From contig JAPTOF010000005.1 of NCBI GenBank assembly GCA_028554755.1, positions 4,969,501 through 5,033,500 of the forward strand: 64,000 bases of DNA, given 5' to 3'. The notes beneath the pieces were generated by a model. The model was not told the DNA's origin, did no database searches, and saw only the letters and a list, made by a program, of their open reading frames with translations. A program made the translations under genes and the position numbers. The stretch is from Cordia subcordata (Eukaryota; Streptophyta; Magnoliopsida; Boraginales; Cordiaceae). Shown piece by piece: positions 12,232 through 22,950 of the stretch (within the stretch, counting starts at the first letter, position 1; every line of letters starts with the position of its first letter).

Positions 12232-14130
12232 TCAAATGGGCGTAGCACAAGTTATCCTGAAATGTCCTGTTTGATTGCAGCGACTGCAATGTACCACTCG
12301 CTTGGCACGGCCATGGTTTTCTGCTCTCACATGCTTCTTCCTCGGTCGACGAGGTGGCCTAAGAGATTTAGGTGGAAGAATAATAATTTCTTCAGCTTAT
12401 CTAGAATTTGGATCTCCCTTGGATAATTCTTTCCATAATGTTTTGTCTGGAATTGGATGAATGGTTTGAGAGTAAGTTTTTTGGTAGGTAGCAATGCTGC
12501 AACAACTCAGTAAATCGGTGGACATTTTGCCAGCAAGAAAGCAGAGCTGCCACAGCATGGGCACAGGGTAAACCGTATAGCTGCCAACCCCTGCACAGAC
12601 AACAACAATTTCGAATATCTACAATATTTGTGCCCTCATGGGATATAACTTCAAATTCAGCCTCATTAGCACGAAGAACATGTCTCAGCGACATGTCTCT
12701 CAGTTGACAGCACAAGAATTGATGTCCATTGCATACTAGTTTCTCTACGTTCATTAAACCAAGTCATAAGTTGCCTCCTAATGCATTCCATCATCTGTAT
12801 TATTGGAAGCCCAGAGGCTCCTAGAATCCAACTATTCAATAATTCAATTATGTTACCCGTCAAATGACCAAATCTTGTGCCCTCAAAGTAAGCCGTAGCC
12901 TATAAACGAGGAGGAATCCTCTGAATCCAATATGCAACATCTTGTGATATCTCTTCAATTTCTAGAACCTTTGCTTCAAATTCAATAACAGTCAAAACAA
13001 GCGCAGCTTCCCATAAAAGGCTCATAAGCATCATATTGTTAAACTCATTACGGAAGCTTTCGCTCAAGTGACGCATACAAAAACCACGGAAAGCAGTTGG
13101 AAGATTTGCTTCAACACCATCCACAATGCCTTTCTGCCTATCGGATAAAATTATGAGCCTTGGCATGTTTTCTGTATTGACTTCAAGCAAATTATAAAGT
13201 TCTGAAAGAAACCACGTCCAGTTATCATTATTTTCTTCATCTACTACACCAAATGCCAAAGGAAACAAACCACCACCCCCATCGAAACCAGTAGCAAGAA
13301 CAAAGTGCCAAGATATTTGCACTTGAGGCATGTTTCGTCAAGCCCGAGGAGAGGGCGACAAGCATTCAGAAAACCATATATGCATGCTTGAAAAGATACC
13401 AAGAGGCACTGGAAGCAATTATCAATAGGATTTCCATAAACAGATGCAACACTTCCTGGGTTTGTCCGTTTAACTTGTTCGCAATATTAAGAAAGGATGC
13501 AATATCCTTCTTCAAATGAACCACGCATGGCAGCCATAATTCGTTCTTTTCCATGCCATGCTTGCCTGTATGATAATGTGATGCCATGACCTCTGTGAAT
13601 TTCTTCCAAAATCTCTTTTGGCTTGTAGTTTGGGTTTTCTTGAAGCCTTTGTTCTACAGAGTTAGCAACCCACTGCACCGAGGCTTGTTGATGTCACAGA
13701 TGAGCAATCCCTCCACGTGTATGGTTGTCATGGATGGTCCTGCTTGTGAAAGTAGGTACTTCAGGAAGTTTTGTAGCATGAATGCGCCAGGGACATTCTT
13801 CTCTGGCACATTTAGCAGTAAAACGAGTTTTATCAGATTTAGTGGTTTGCATTTCAAAGTGAAGGGTAATTGCTGTGTCTCTCAAAGCCCTCCATTCTCG
13901 TGTTCAAAGTCATGATTACCATCATTTTCATCATTATCCTTCTTCATAACCAAACTCATCTCATGCTCACGGGAAATCCCCAAACCCATATGATGTCCGT
14001 GGGTCTGTCCCAATTCCAAGCCATGGTTTTGAACACTGCCAATATTGTGATTATGGCTTAATACGACTTGCTGGTCCTGACCAAGACCAATGTCCTCATT
14101 TTGCCCCAGAATCAATTCATGATTCACCAT
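12232..14130 (-). pseudogene. MUG1: MUSTANG (MUG1-like) domesticated Mutator transposase, disabled
   Basis: The minus strand retains a recognisable MUSTANG protein in pieces. First come the start MVNHELILG and the repeated LGQ/HNH-rich N-terminus (14,130-13,885). The MuDR DNA-binding domain follows (FTAKCAREECPWRIHATKLP, about 13,830-13,700), then the MULE transposase core with GLDETCLK and ILSDRQKG (13,400-12,900). The SWIM zinc finger (CLCRGWQLYGLPCAHA, about 12,590-12,540) and a terminal CCHC knuckle (CSRCNQTGHFRITC) just before the stop at 12,232 complete it. Breaks seen: a large N-terminal deletion with frameshift near 13,890; stops at 13,694, 13,487, 12,900 and 12,397; a frameshift near 13,303; a small deletion with frameshift near 12,680; and another frameshift near 12,500. 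MUSTANG genes are transposase-derived host genes that contribute to growth and flowering in Arabidopsis. This copy cannot make a full protein. Confidence 0.9.
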
Positions 14131-14351
14131 TTTTCTTCAGCAGACAATATTACCTTCAGATAAAAAACAAAATGAGCATGAATTATGATTTAAACAAGAC
14201 CAAACAGTCTGGCAAATGAACCTGTGAACCAAAACACACCGAAACTAGAAGCATACTATTGACCTATACCAAATACAAACTAGACCTTCTTGGCACTCAG
14301 TATTGTAAGTAACCTAACTTTAAAGACAACAACATTTATTTTACCAACTTG

Positions 14352-14535
14352 GAAGCACCGACACCTCTTAAAGCTCGCATGTCGCGTGTCGGACACGTGT
14401 CGGACACCGACACGCTCCCGACACGCTCCGACACGTGTCCGACACGTGTCTGTGAATTTTATTTTATTTTTTAATTTTCCGACACGCTGCGACACGTTCC
14501 CGACACGCTGGGACACGCGAATCCGACACGCATGG
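14352..14535. repeat. Left subterminal CGACACG array of the hAT element
   Basis: About ten copies of CGACACG or its reverse CGTGTCG fill this stretch, including palindromes such as CGACACGTGTCG. It is strikingly GC-rich against an AT-rich background. Subterminal repeats of this kind are the usual binding sites of hAT transposases, whose BED finger contacts short repeated motifs. Confidence 0.85.
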
Positions 14536-14677
14536 GGTGTTATTTGCAATTTTTAAAATGTTTTGGGCATTAATGCAATTTTGAAATTTGAATATAACTT
14601 AAAAATAAAATAAAATAATCACCAGCCCTACACTTCTCAGATTTCTCCCTCAATATCTCACTTTAGCTTTCTCATTC

Positions 14678-14681
<4 letters not shown>

Positions 14682-14728
<47 letters not shown>
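14682..14728. repeat. (CT)n microsatellite
   Basis: An almost pure CT run of about 46 bp lies inside the hAT element, upstream of the minisatellite. It could lie in the transposase 5'UTR, where CT runs are frequent in plant genes. Confidence 0.9.
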
Positions 14729-14729
<1 letters not shown>

Positions 14730-14855
14730 AAATATACACACATTCAAGTTGAACGATTCAAGCAATCCACTTGGAAGAAAAAGCAAGTAAACCAAAAAGG
14801 TACCATTTCTTCCTCTTTTTACTTCAAAGCATTTTCAGATATCTACTTAAATTTT

Positions 14856-15257
14856 CTGTTTTTTGTTGCAAAAATTTTCTTGTTGCAGAAATTTTTTATT
14901 TTTTGTTGCAGAAATTTTCTGTTTTTTGTTGCAGGAATTCTCTGTTTTTTGTTGCAGAAATTTTCTGTTTTTTGTTCCAAAAATTTTCTTGTTGCAGAAA
15001 TTTTCTATTTTTTGTTGCAGGAATTTTCTTGTTGCAGGAATTTTCTGTTTTTTGTTGCAAAAATTTTCTTTTTTTGTTGTAGAAATTTTCTATTTTTTGT
15101 TGCAAAAATTTTCTTATTGCAGAAATTTTCTGTTTTTTGTTGCAGGAATTTTCTGTTTTTTGTTGCAGAAATTTTCTATTTTTTGTTGTAGAAATTTTCT
15201 TGTTACAGTTCCTATATTTTTGTTGCAGAAAGTTTCTGTTTTTTTGTTGCAGAAATC
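14856..15257. repeat. Minisatellite of TTGTTGCAGAAATTTTC units
   Basis: About eighteen degenerate units are arranged head-to-tail. A short 17-bp form (TTGTTGCAGAAATTTTC) alternates with a 23-bp form that adds TGTTTT in front. About a dozen units keep TTGCAG exactly. The others read GCAA, GTAG or ACAG. Several overlapping frames stay open only because the repeat lacks stop codons, so the Cys/Phe/Leu-rich translations are not proteins. The array probably lies in a 5'UTR intron of the hAT transposase (possible donor AAG|GTACCA near 14,799, possible acceptor TTTTGACAG near 15,538). Confidence 0.85.
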
Positions 15258-15564
15258 ACTACGGATGTATTTATGATTACTGCTATGTGGTTTGGAAAAT
15301 GTTGGGAGTATGTTACTTTTATTCTTGTACTATATGAAATGAAAAATGCAGTTCTTTAGATAGAGACTGTTTCTTTGGAAAATTTTTGATTTTATTGGTA
15401 TGATCAGGTGGTTTACTGAATCTTTATTGATTCGAAATAGGAATTGAGAAACATATCTTTTGCCTACATAAATTATTTAGTAATTTATGATTATTAATTA
15501 AATAATTGTTTATTATTTATTTGTGATTATTTTGACAGAGATACAGGTTTATAATTTTTGAGAT

Positions 15565-17841
15565 ATGGCTTCATCATCTTCTACTGCTAGTGTACCTTCA
15601 CCCCAATTTTGAGTGAAAATCAAGATCAAGATTTAAGTAAACCACTATGGAAATATGTTACAAGGACAAATAAAATGGATGATGGTGGTGGAAATTGTAC
15701 ATGGATATGTAATTTTTGTCACCAAACTAAGAAAAGCTCTTATACTAGAGTTAGGGCTCATTTATTGAAGATACCTAAAGCGGGAATAGGAGCATGTCCT
15801 AAGGTTAGAGATGTTGATTTGGTAGAAATGCAAAAACTAGATGAGCAAGCAACAGAGAGAATGGAAAGTAGTGCTCCAAAGAAAGTGTCTTTGCCTAGGA
15901 GTGCTACAACAAATGTTATTCAAGGGCAATATGATTATAAAAGAAGAAGAACAAGTGGGAGTATAGGTAGTTCTTCACAATCTAATCCCATTCTAAAGGG
16001 ATTCAATATTCAAGCCCATGATATGTTGCATGCTAGCATTGCTTCCATTTCATTTGGCACGGAATCCCTATTATGTACATTCTTATTCATTTGCAGCCAA
16101 CAATAGCATTCCAGGATATTTGCCTCCTGGATATAATTTGTTGAGAACTACTTTACTTCAACAAGAAAAAGCTCATGTGGAGAGAAAATTGCAACCTATA
16201 AAGAGCACTTGGAGTCAAAACAGGGTAAGTATTGTCAGTGATGGATGGAGTGATTCACAAAGAAGACCACTTATAAATGTTATGGCTATGACAGAAGGAG
16301 GCCAATGTTTCTTAAGGCGATTGATTGTTCGGGAGAAATAAAAGATAAACACTTCATTGCTAATATATTGAAAGAAGTAATAGAAGAAGTTGGTCCTGAT
16401 AATGTTATTCAATTAGTCACTGACAATGCTAAGAATTGTGCAGGAGTTGGAGCACTTGTTAGTCAAATTTATCCTCACATTACTTGGACTCCATGTGTAG
16501 TGCACACTTTAAATCTTGCTTTGCAAAATATTTGTTTACCAAAGAATTCTGATGTCAATGAAGTTACATATATTGAGTGTTCTTGGATCACGAATGTTCA
16601 TGATGATATTATGTTTGTGAAAAATTTCATCATGAATCATTCTATGAGGTTGGCCATGTTCAATGAGTTTGTCCCGTTAAAGTTGCTTTCGGTGGCAAAT
16701 ACTCGGTTTGCTTCAGTAATTGTGATGATGAAGAGATTCCAGCTTATCAAAAGAGGGCTTCAAGAGTTGGTTATTAGTGAGCAATGGAGTACTTATCGAG
16801 AAGATGATGTTGGAAAGGCTTAAGTGGTGAAGGAGACACTTCTTAATGATTTGTGGTGGGATAAAATTGATTATATCATTTCTTTTACGGGGCCTATTTG
16901 TGACATGTTTAGGAGATGTGACATTGATAAACCTTGTCTTCACTTGGTTTATGAAATGTGGGATTCTATGATTAAACAAGTGAAAGTTGCAATATTCAGG
17001 AAAGAGGGAAAGCAACTTGAGGAGTCTAGTAGCTTTTATGATGTGATCTATAAAATTCTCATTGATCGTTGGACCAAGAACTACACTCCACTCCATTGTT
17101 TAGCTCATTCATTGAATCCCAAGTAAGATAATTATTTGAAATTTCAGTTTCTACTTTTTTTTTCATGTAATTTTAAAATCTATATTTATTATATTTATTC
17201 TCTATTCAAGGTACTATACTCAAGAATGGATTAATGAGGTCCCTGTCCGTGTTCCTCCGCACAAAGATTTGGAAATCTCTCAAGAAAGGTCAAAATGTTT
17301 GAAGAAGTTCTTTCCAAATCCCACTGATCGTGTCAAAGTCAACATGGAGTTTGCAAATTTCTCCACCAATGCGAAAGAATTTGGAGATAGTGATTCAATA
17401 TATGAACGCTATCATATGGATCCTAAAGCTTGATGGGTGATTCATGGAGCTAGTCCACCAATGCTTCAAAGTTTGGCTTTGAAATTGCTTCAACAACCTT
17501 CATCATCATCTTGTTGTGAGAGAAATTGGAGCACTTATTCGTTTATCCACTCCTTGAAAAGAAACAAATTGGCACCAAAAAGGGCTGAAGATTTGGTCTT
17601 TGTTCATTCCAATTTGCGTCTTCTTTCTAGGAGAGATGAACACTATTTTAAAGGACGAAGTAAAATGTGGGATATTTGTGGAGATACATTCGAGTCCTTT
17701 GAAGATGTGGGAGAACTTGCAATTGCCAACTTGTCCCTTGATGAGCCTGAAATAGAGGCAGTGATCTTCACGGATGATGGTGATAATGTGTTGGAAAGGG
17801 ATGATGAAGAGATTCAATCTAATGAAGCTGAAGATGAATGA
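15565..17841 (+). pseudogene. hAT transposase (BED finger, DUF659, hAT_C), disabled
   Basis: Segments in order: a Ser-rich start at 15,565 (MASSSSTASVPSP); a BED-type zinc finger (CTWICNFCH...RVRAHL, about 15,700-15,770); the DUF659/catalytic region with SDGWSD (16,240), LVTDNAKNC (16,411) and HTLNL (16,504); and a C-terminal hAT dimerisation domain with CCERNWSTYSF and RAEDLVFVH (17,510-17,610). An 88-bp intron (17,123-17,210, GTAAG...CAAG) interrupts it, and removal restores the frame through LNPK|YY. The gene is broken by frameshifts near 15,600, 16,060 and 16,300, and by in-frame stops at 16,821 and 17,431 (a Trp codon changed to TGA). The protein would have cut and pasted the element. 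Losses look like a few point events, so the decay is moderate. Confidence 0.9.
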
Positions 17842-18257
17842 ATATTATGTGTTTCTTAATGAATTTTAGCTTTAAACTTTAACTTTTTAATGTGTTGAAT
17901 TGGTTTGTATTTTATGAACATGTTACTTCATGGTGTTTAATCTTTCATGACTAGTTGTGTGCTAAATATTATGTTATTGTGTGTGTTATTATATGTTTGA
18001 TTGAAAAATTGTTGGGGTTTTTCAGGTGATCAGGCTTATTGTTGTTGAATATGAATTACTAGAACTAGTGGTTTTTTTCCTTTTCTTTTCATGCATGAAG
18101 TACAAGAATTGGTAGTCTCTTTTTGTGCCATATTTTGGGAGATGGTTGAAGCCTCTAAAGCAAATTGATTTGTCATGATAAAAATGATATTTATGCAATA
18201 TATTCGTGATACAAATGATATTTATGCAATATATATAAAATTTAAATATTTTTTATT

Positions 18258-18358
18258 TAACGTATCCTAAGCGTTTCGTATCCTAATTTTTGGAAAAAAG
18301 ACGTATCGGCGTGTCGCATCGTGTCGCATATCGTGTCGGCGTATCGTATCCGTGCTTC
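18258..18358. repeat. Right subterminal CGTGTCG/CGTATCG array of the hAT element
   Basis: Repeated CGTATC, CGTGTCGCAT and CGTGTCGGCG motifs form the right end. Compared with the left array, many copies carry TATC in place of TGTC. This pattern fits C-to-T (or G-to-A) decay of methylated cytosines. Confidence 0.75.
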
Positions 18359-19347
18359 TTTGTTTACGAAAAAAGAGATTTTTACTTCTTAAATGATCCT
18401 TGGTGCAATATTAAAGTTGGCGCCCGCAATTTATAGTTCGAAGAATTGAAACAACCCTTATAAAAATACAAGATAAAATTGCATACCATGAGCCTGACTC
18501 ATCATCAAACTCAGTGCCCGGCAGAACCCAATAAATGCTACAAACAAGGGCAGCATTGCGATAAAGCTACTTGGAGATCCAGAATAGGGTTGGACAAACT
18601 CAAATATATGCAGTTTTACCTCAACCTCACTTGGACGTGCATATGGCTGCTTTCTTGACTCGAAACTGTGACCTTCAGCGTCACTGCCATGGCTTTACTC
18701 TACCAAGGATCCCCCTCACCAAGAAAAAAGAAGAAAAATCATACAAAATGTAGACTTACTTGATTTCTCTTGAACCATTTTACTCCTGAAGACTTTTGTA
18801 TAATCATAGCAGATGTTCCCAAAACTTTAAGTAACTTTACATGTAATTGCCAATCACTTGTTGTCATTTACATTTCTGCAGCAATCCAAAAGAGTTGACA
18901 ACTTTCAATACTATCCAAACTTAAATGCATCTATTGACCAAAAGAAAACCTAAATGCAACTTATTAAGGTAAATTAATAAAACATGAAATCATCGAAACA
19001 CATTAAGCTAAAAAATCATGGAAAAACTTAACCTTAATTTAATGGATCAAAAGAGGAAAACCTTTTACATATTACAACTAAGAATACCTCAAGAGGTTGT
19101 CAAACCGTAATTATCACATAAACTTGGAGTCTTTATCACTTCCATTAACAGCTTCTCACTGTTCCAAATGAAGACATGAAAAATAAAAAAAAAAATAAAG
19201 AACCCAAGAAACAGAAGAAACCCAGAAAGCAGAAAAGGAAAAAAGATTTGATTTTTTCTTGAATTTTTATATAGAATTAATATAATAATCTAAAAGGGGC
19301 AAAAGGGCAAATTGACAAGTTTGAAAAAGGTGGGTAAAGTTGGTTTA
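18359..19347. other. Intergenic DNA, possible old MUSTANG upstream region
   Basis: No gene is visible. Because the hAT element separates it from the MUSTANG start, this DNA would originally have been the MUSTANG leader or promoter on the minus strand. The GA-rich stretch further right (about 19,590-19,700; CT-rich on the minus strand) resembles a plant 5'UTR, but no splice sites could be confirmed. Confidence 0.3.
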
Positions 19348-19570
19348 GGGCATGTTTGGATTAGTTTTTTTTAAGGAAAACTATTTTTTTCGAAAAAAAT
19401 TATATTAAATTTGTAATAATTATTTTATTTGGCTTCTAAAAAAATTAAAATTCTGAAAAAAGCTCAAATATATCTATTTTTAAAAGTCAGAATTTTTAGC
19501 TTTTAAAAAAAATAAATTTTTAAAAATTATTAAAAAAACGCTTTTAAAAAAAACCTATCCAAACGAGCCC
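19348..19570. mobile_element. Tourist/PIF-type MITE with TTA target-site duplication
   Basis: The 223-bp element starts GGGCATGTTTGGAT and ends ATCCAAACGAGCCC, terminal inverted repeats matching at 12 of 14 positions. TTA flanks both sides (19,345-19,347 and 19,571-19,573), the 3-bp signature of PIF/Harbinger insertion. The interior is AT-rich and folds into a long imperfect hairpin with no coding capacity. Confidence 0.85.
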
Positions 19571-22221
19571 TTAGATGAAAAACATTAAAAGGGCCAAAGA
19601 ATGAAAGAGAGAAGAGAGAGTTTTAAAGAGTAAGAAGTGAAGGAGAAGGAGGGAAGAGAGAATTGAGTTTTTCAAGAGAGAGAATTGAGTTTTTCAAGGA
19701 AGAGAGGGTTGAGATGGGAATTACAAGCATTGAGCTTACCATGGGAAAGATGGGTATTTAGGTCAACATTTTTTTGCATATTTTTTTATGAATTGCTATA
19801 TTTACTATATTGCCCTTTTTCTTTCTCTATTTTATGACTTGGACACAAAAAGCTTCAATATTTTCTTTCCTTCTACTATTTTCTTGTTTTTATTTCTAGT
19901 ATTAAATGCACTTCTTGCACGTACTTTGAAACTTTTGCGTGGATGATTATTGCAAAACTTTTTCTTTAATTGTTTCTCGTATGATTTTCTTTTTTTAATG
20001 AACAAATGGGACAAAAAAAATGTTAATGATGTTAAAGATATTTCAAATAGTAAAATGTTTTGTTCTTTTGACATTGTCTCGAATTGTCACTTAGTGCATA
20101 AACTAGCATGGATGATATGACTCAAGAAGAGCAGGCAAGGGGCCTTCCTACTCATTAGGTTCTTGATATATTATAGCTTGCGTGGAAAAATTTGTTGAAG
20201 GCCAAATGTATTTAGTTATGGCTTTGACCATAATTTAACTTTCTTACTGATGATGTTACTAAGTTGCGAGCTGTCCTCAAGCATTTCATATTTGCATAAA
20301 CCAACTAGGAGTGTTTTTCTTACTCCGAACTTGATCCATGGATTTGTACTGCATTCGTATGTGATTATCTTCTTGAGTGACTGGAGGTATGTTGAATAGC
20401 ACATGAGTAAAATTTTTTTAATTGGCACATCTAGGAGTACTACTTGATTATGATCAACACATGATTATCTTCTTGATTAATCAACACTGTGGAAGTCAAG
20501 CATGGGATGCCAATTGATTTCATTTGGCGGTACATGAGTTAGGCATAGTACATCAGTAGACTAGTTGAATTGGCACAAGAGTGAAAGCTTTAGGTTTATC
20601 ATGATTTGTCTGACTAAGATTAAGCTACTTATAACTTAAATCTAATCTATGGCTAAAGAGCTAAAAGATTATGCTAAAGTATGATACAACGAAGATAAAA
20701 ATTAAGATAAATGAACAAGAAGTGTGGTGGTTGGTGAACTTTTTATTTGGAGCTAGCAACCAATTTTTATTCTTGAAGCACCCTGAAATTTCTTAACTTT
20801 CTTCATGAATCATAGCACTCCAATTGATCTAAAGACTTCCCTTTGATTTGGTCATAGGATAAGCCATTTGCTTTCCTCGTTCAGTTACACAATTTAAATT
20901 CAAACTCATCAATCGCTTAAATCATGCCACGAGTCTTTTCTTTTTAATGCTTTTTTTTGTTGACTTGGTCCTTCCTCGTGCCATATCTAGGCAAATAATA
21001 CATATTTGGGTATAAGCAATGCCCTTCTTTAGCTGTCCAAATGACATTTTAGGATTTTGGACTACATATGCCTTATCTCTAATCATTGTCACTTGTTTAA
21101 ATCCTGACGATTCAATCATAGGAATTTGATCGCCAGGTGAATTTATCGATGTTAGGATTGTTACATATTTTATGCATTGAAACCCTTGCTAGCCACGCCT
21201 ATACTATGTTCAACCCTGATACACCACGTATGCAATTCATTTAATGCTTACATTGCTCGACACCTTAAAACACTGTCATGGTCATGTCAACCATAGTATC
21301 ACCTTTGTCACGTCTAGGCATCTTAAACTGTCATCCATCATGACTATCGAGATTTTAAGCCACGAGCAATTAGCAAGCCCTTTTATAAATCCCTAAGGCC
21401 AGAGTAATTTTTCGTCTCTCTCTTTTTTCTCCATCCCAAGTCCTTGTAGTAGAAACCCTAGCCAAAATAAAATCTTTTGCAACAATGCCATGAAAAGGCT
21501 TGGAGTCGCCCTTAGGCATACCACCTGACCCAAGCAGTCAAAGTCGTGCTCTAAAGAATAACACTTCTCCTTCCAAGGATACTCTCATTCAAGTTTCCTC
21601 TAATGTCACTCATGTTTTTGCCTCACTGCTAGCCTATATTCTAGATGAAAATACTCCAATATTTAATCAATATCTCTACTAGCCACTGGATACCCTTTTT
21701 CTTAATACCCTTTCTGCTGTTTCTCCTCAAGTCCCAAAGAGAGACTCTCTCTCGCTCTTGGCCAACAAAAGATGCCTTGGACTTATCTAGCCTATCTTGC
21801 ATGGCTTAATTATGTCCATGTTGTAAAGGTGACTATTAGAGACATATAGAAATATTTGCTTCCATCCAATTTTACGATATATAATCGCTATTGAAACTTT
21901 CCTTCTTGCAAAAAGTTTATTCTTGTGGTCCACGACCACTAGTTGCTTTGTCTTCTACTTCAGATATGCTACTGTCACCTTATTAGATTGAAGGATTGAA
22001 TTCGGTGTATGAATGCTTTCCTATGCCATGGTTTCTTTTGTTGCTTTTTCAAAAATAAACCATTACAAGATAATAAGAGTATCCATATAAGAACATGCAT
22101 ATAATTAACTGCACAAAAACACAATTACATATTATAAAAATTTCGAATTGTTGCCCAAAACCTTTTATGTGTGATTATTGCCAAAGAAAAGGTTTGGAAT
22201 GCCTTTGATCCTACTATGAAT
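19571..22221. other. Intergenic DNA with one unidentified ORF-like stretch
   Basis: Mostly unassigned AT-rich sequence, with GA-rich direct repeats of GAGAGAATTGAGTTTTTCAAG near 19,650-19,700. Around 21,480-21,840 the plus strand has a coding-like stretch: 61 codons open (starting MESPLGIPPDPSSQS at 21,500), then similar text continues past stops. It looks like a fragment of a repeated, once-coding sequence, but I do not recognise the family. The rest holds nothing I can name. Confidence 0.4.
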
Positions 22222-22385
22222 CAGATAATACTCCTGGATCTAGCGAAGTTAGTTGCATGCAATGTCTCGAGGGCAGCCTCGGGAGGCGTATGACATTAGG
22301 TATCCTGAGGCTCTTGCAAGGTGTTTGTTGGGCCTTCTTGACGGAAGAGTGACTCGACGTTCAGGGGTAGACCTGATCCTCATCA
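22222..22385 (-). repeat. 3' LTR of the Tat element, internally deleted
   Basis: It matches the right LTR at both ends (AGATAATACTC...GGATCT and the GCAGCCTC...GATC(C)T block) but lacks roughly 280 bp in between. The main junction falls at a short CAA shared by both sides, consistent with illegitimate recombination. A purine-rich stretch just inside, read on the minus strand, could be the polypurine tract. Confidence 0.75.
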
Positions 22386-22950
22386 TTAGCCTCTATTTAG
22401 TGATAAGCCGTGTTAGGTTGTCACTCAATACCTTTTGAGGGTTGAATTGATTTGTAATTGCTTCAGTCCCTTTGTAGCACTTGTAGTTGCACTCTTCTTC
22501 TTTCATACGCGAGCATGATCTTCCACCTACTCACGCGCCCCTCGTCATGATGGTGATTTTCTTGATACTCTAAACCAGTGGCTGCGCTACAATTGCATCT
22601 CTTCAACTTTCTTTCTTTTCAAATTTTAAACTTTTTTAATCTAAGGTATAAAAGATACTTTTGTTTCTTTTCCTTAGTTATTTGCTTCTCATTCACTTAG
22701 CATATCAAAGCTTTCTACTCCATTAGTCTAATTTTAACTACATTTTTGTTGCTCCGGTGGTGTCCTTCCCTATTATAGCCAATGATAGTGGTTTCATCTC
22801 CTTTCACTTCCACAACATTTCGTTGCAGTTTGTTTATCTTCTACAGTACTGTAGGTACGCTAGTTAGCCCTGATCATTTCTCTATTTCTTGGTCTTGGTT
22901 CTCTTCATTCTTCTCATTTCTTGCTTTCCTTCTTCAATTCTTATTTCTTT

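Larger units (their letters stand above)
14352..18358 (+). mobile_element. hAT DNA transposon, decayed, about 4.0 kb
   Basis: The element begins GAAGCACCGACAC and ends GTATCCGTGCTTC, imperfect 13-bp terminal inverted repeats (11 of 13 paired). Both ends carry dense CGACACG/CGTGTCG arrays, and the interior holds a disabled hAT transposase. A convincing 8-bp target-site duplication was not found (left flank CCAACTTG, right flank TTTGTTTA), so the exact ends could shift by a few bases. It lies about 220 bp upstream of the MUSTANG start codon, in what would have been that gene's promoter or leader. Confidence 0.8.

Noticed and set aside
14771..15337. Overlapping Cys/Phe/Leu-rich open frames on both strands
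   Set aside because: They arise from a stop-free minisatellite. Translations simply repeat the unit, with no start context or domain.
14344..18366. 8-bp target-site duplication for the hAT element
   Set aside because: The flanks CCAACTTG and TTTGTTTA do not match, and shifting the ends by a few bases does not help. The element call rests on ends and transposase only.
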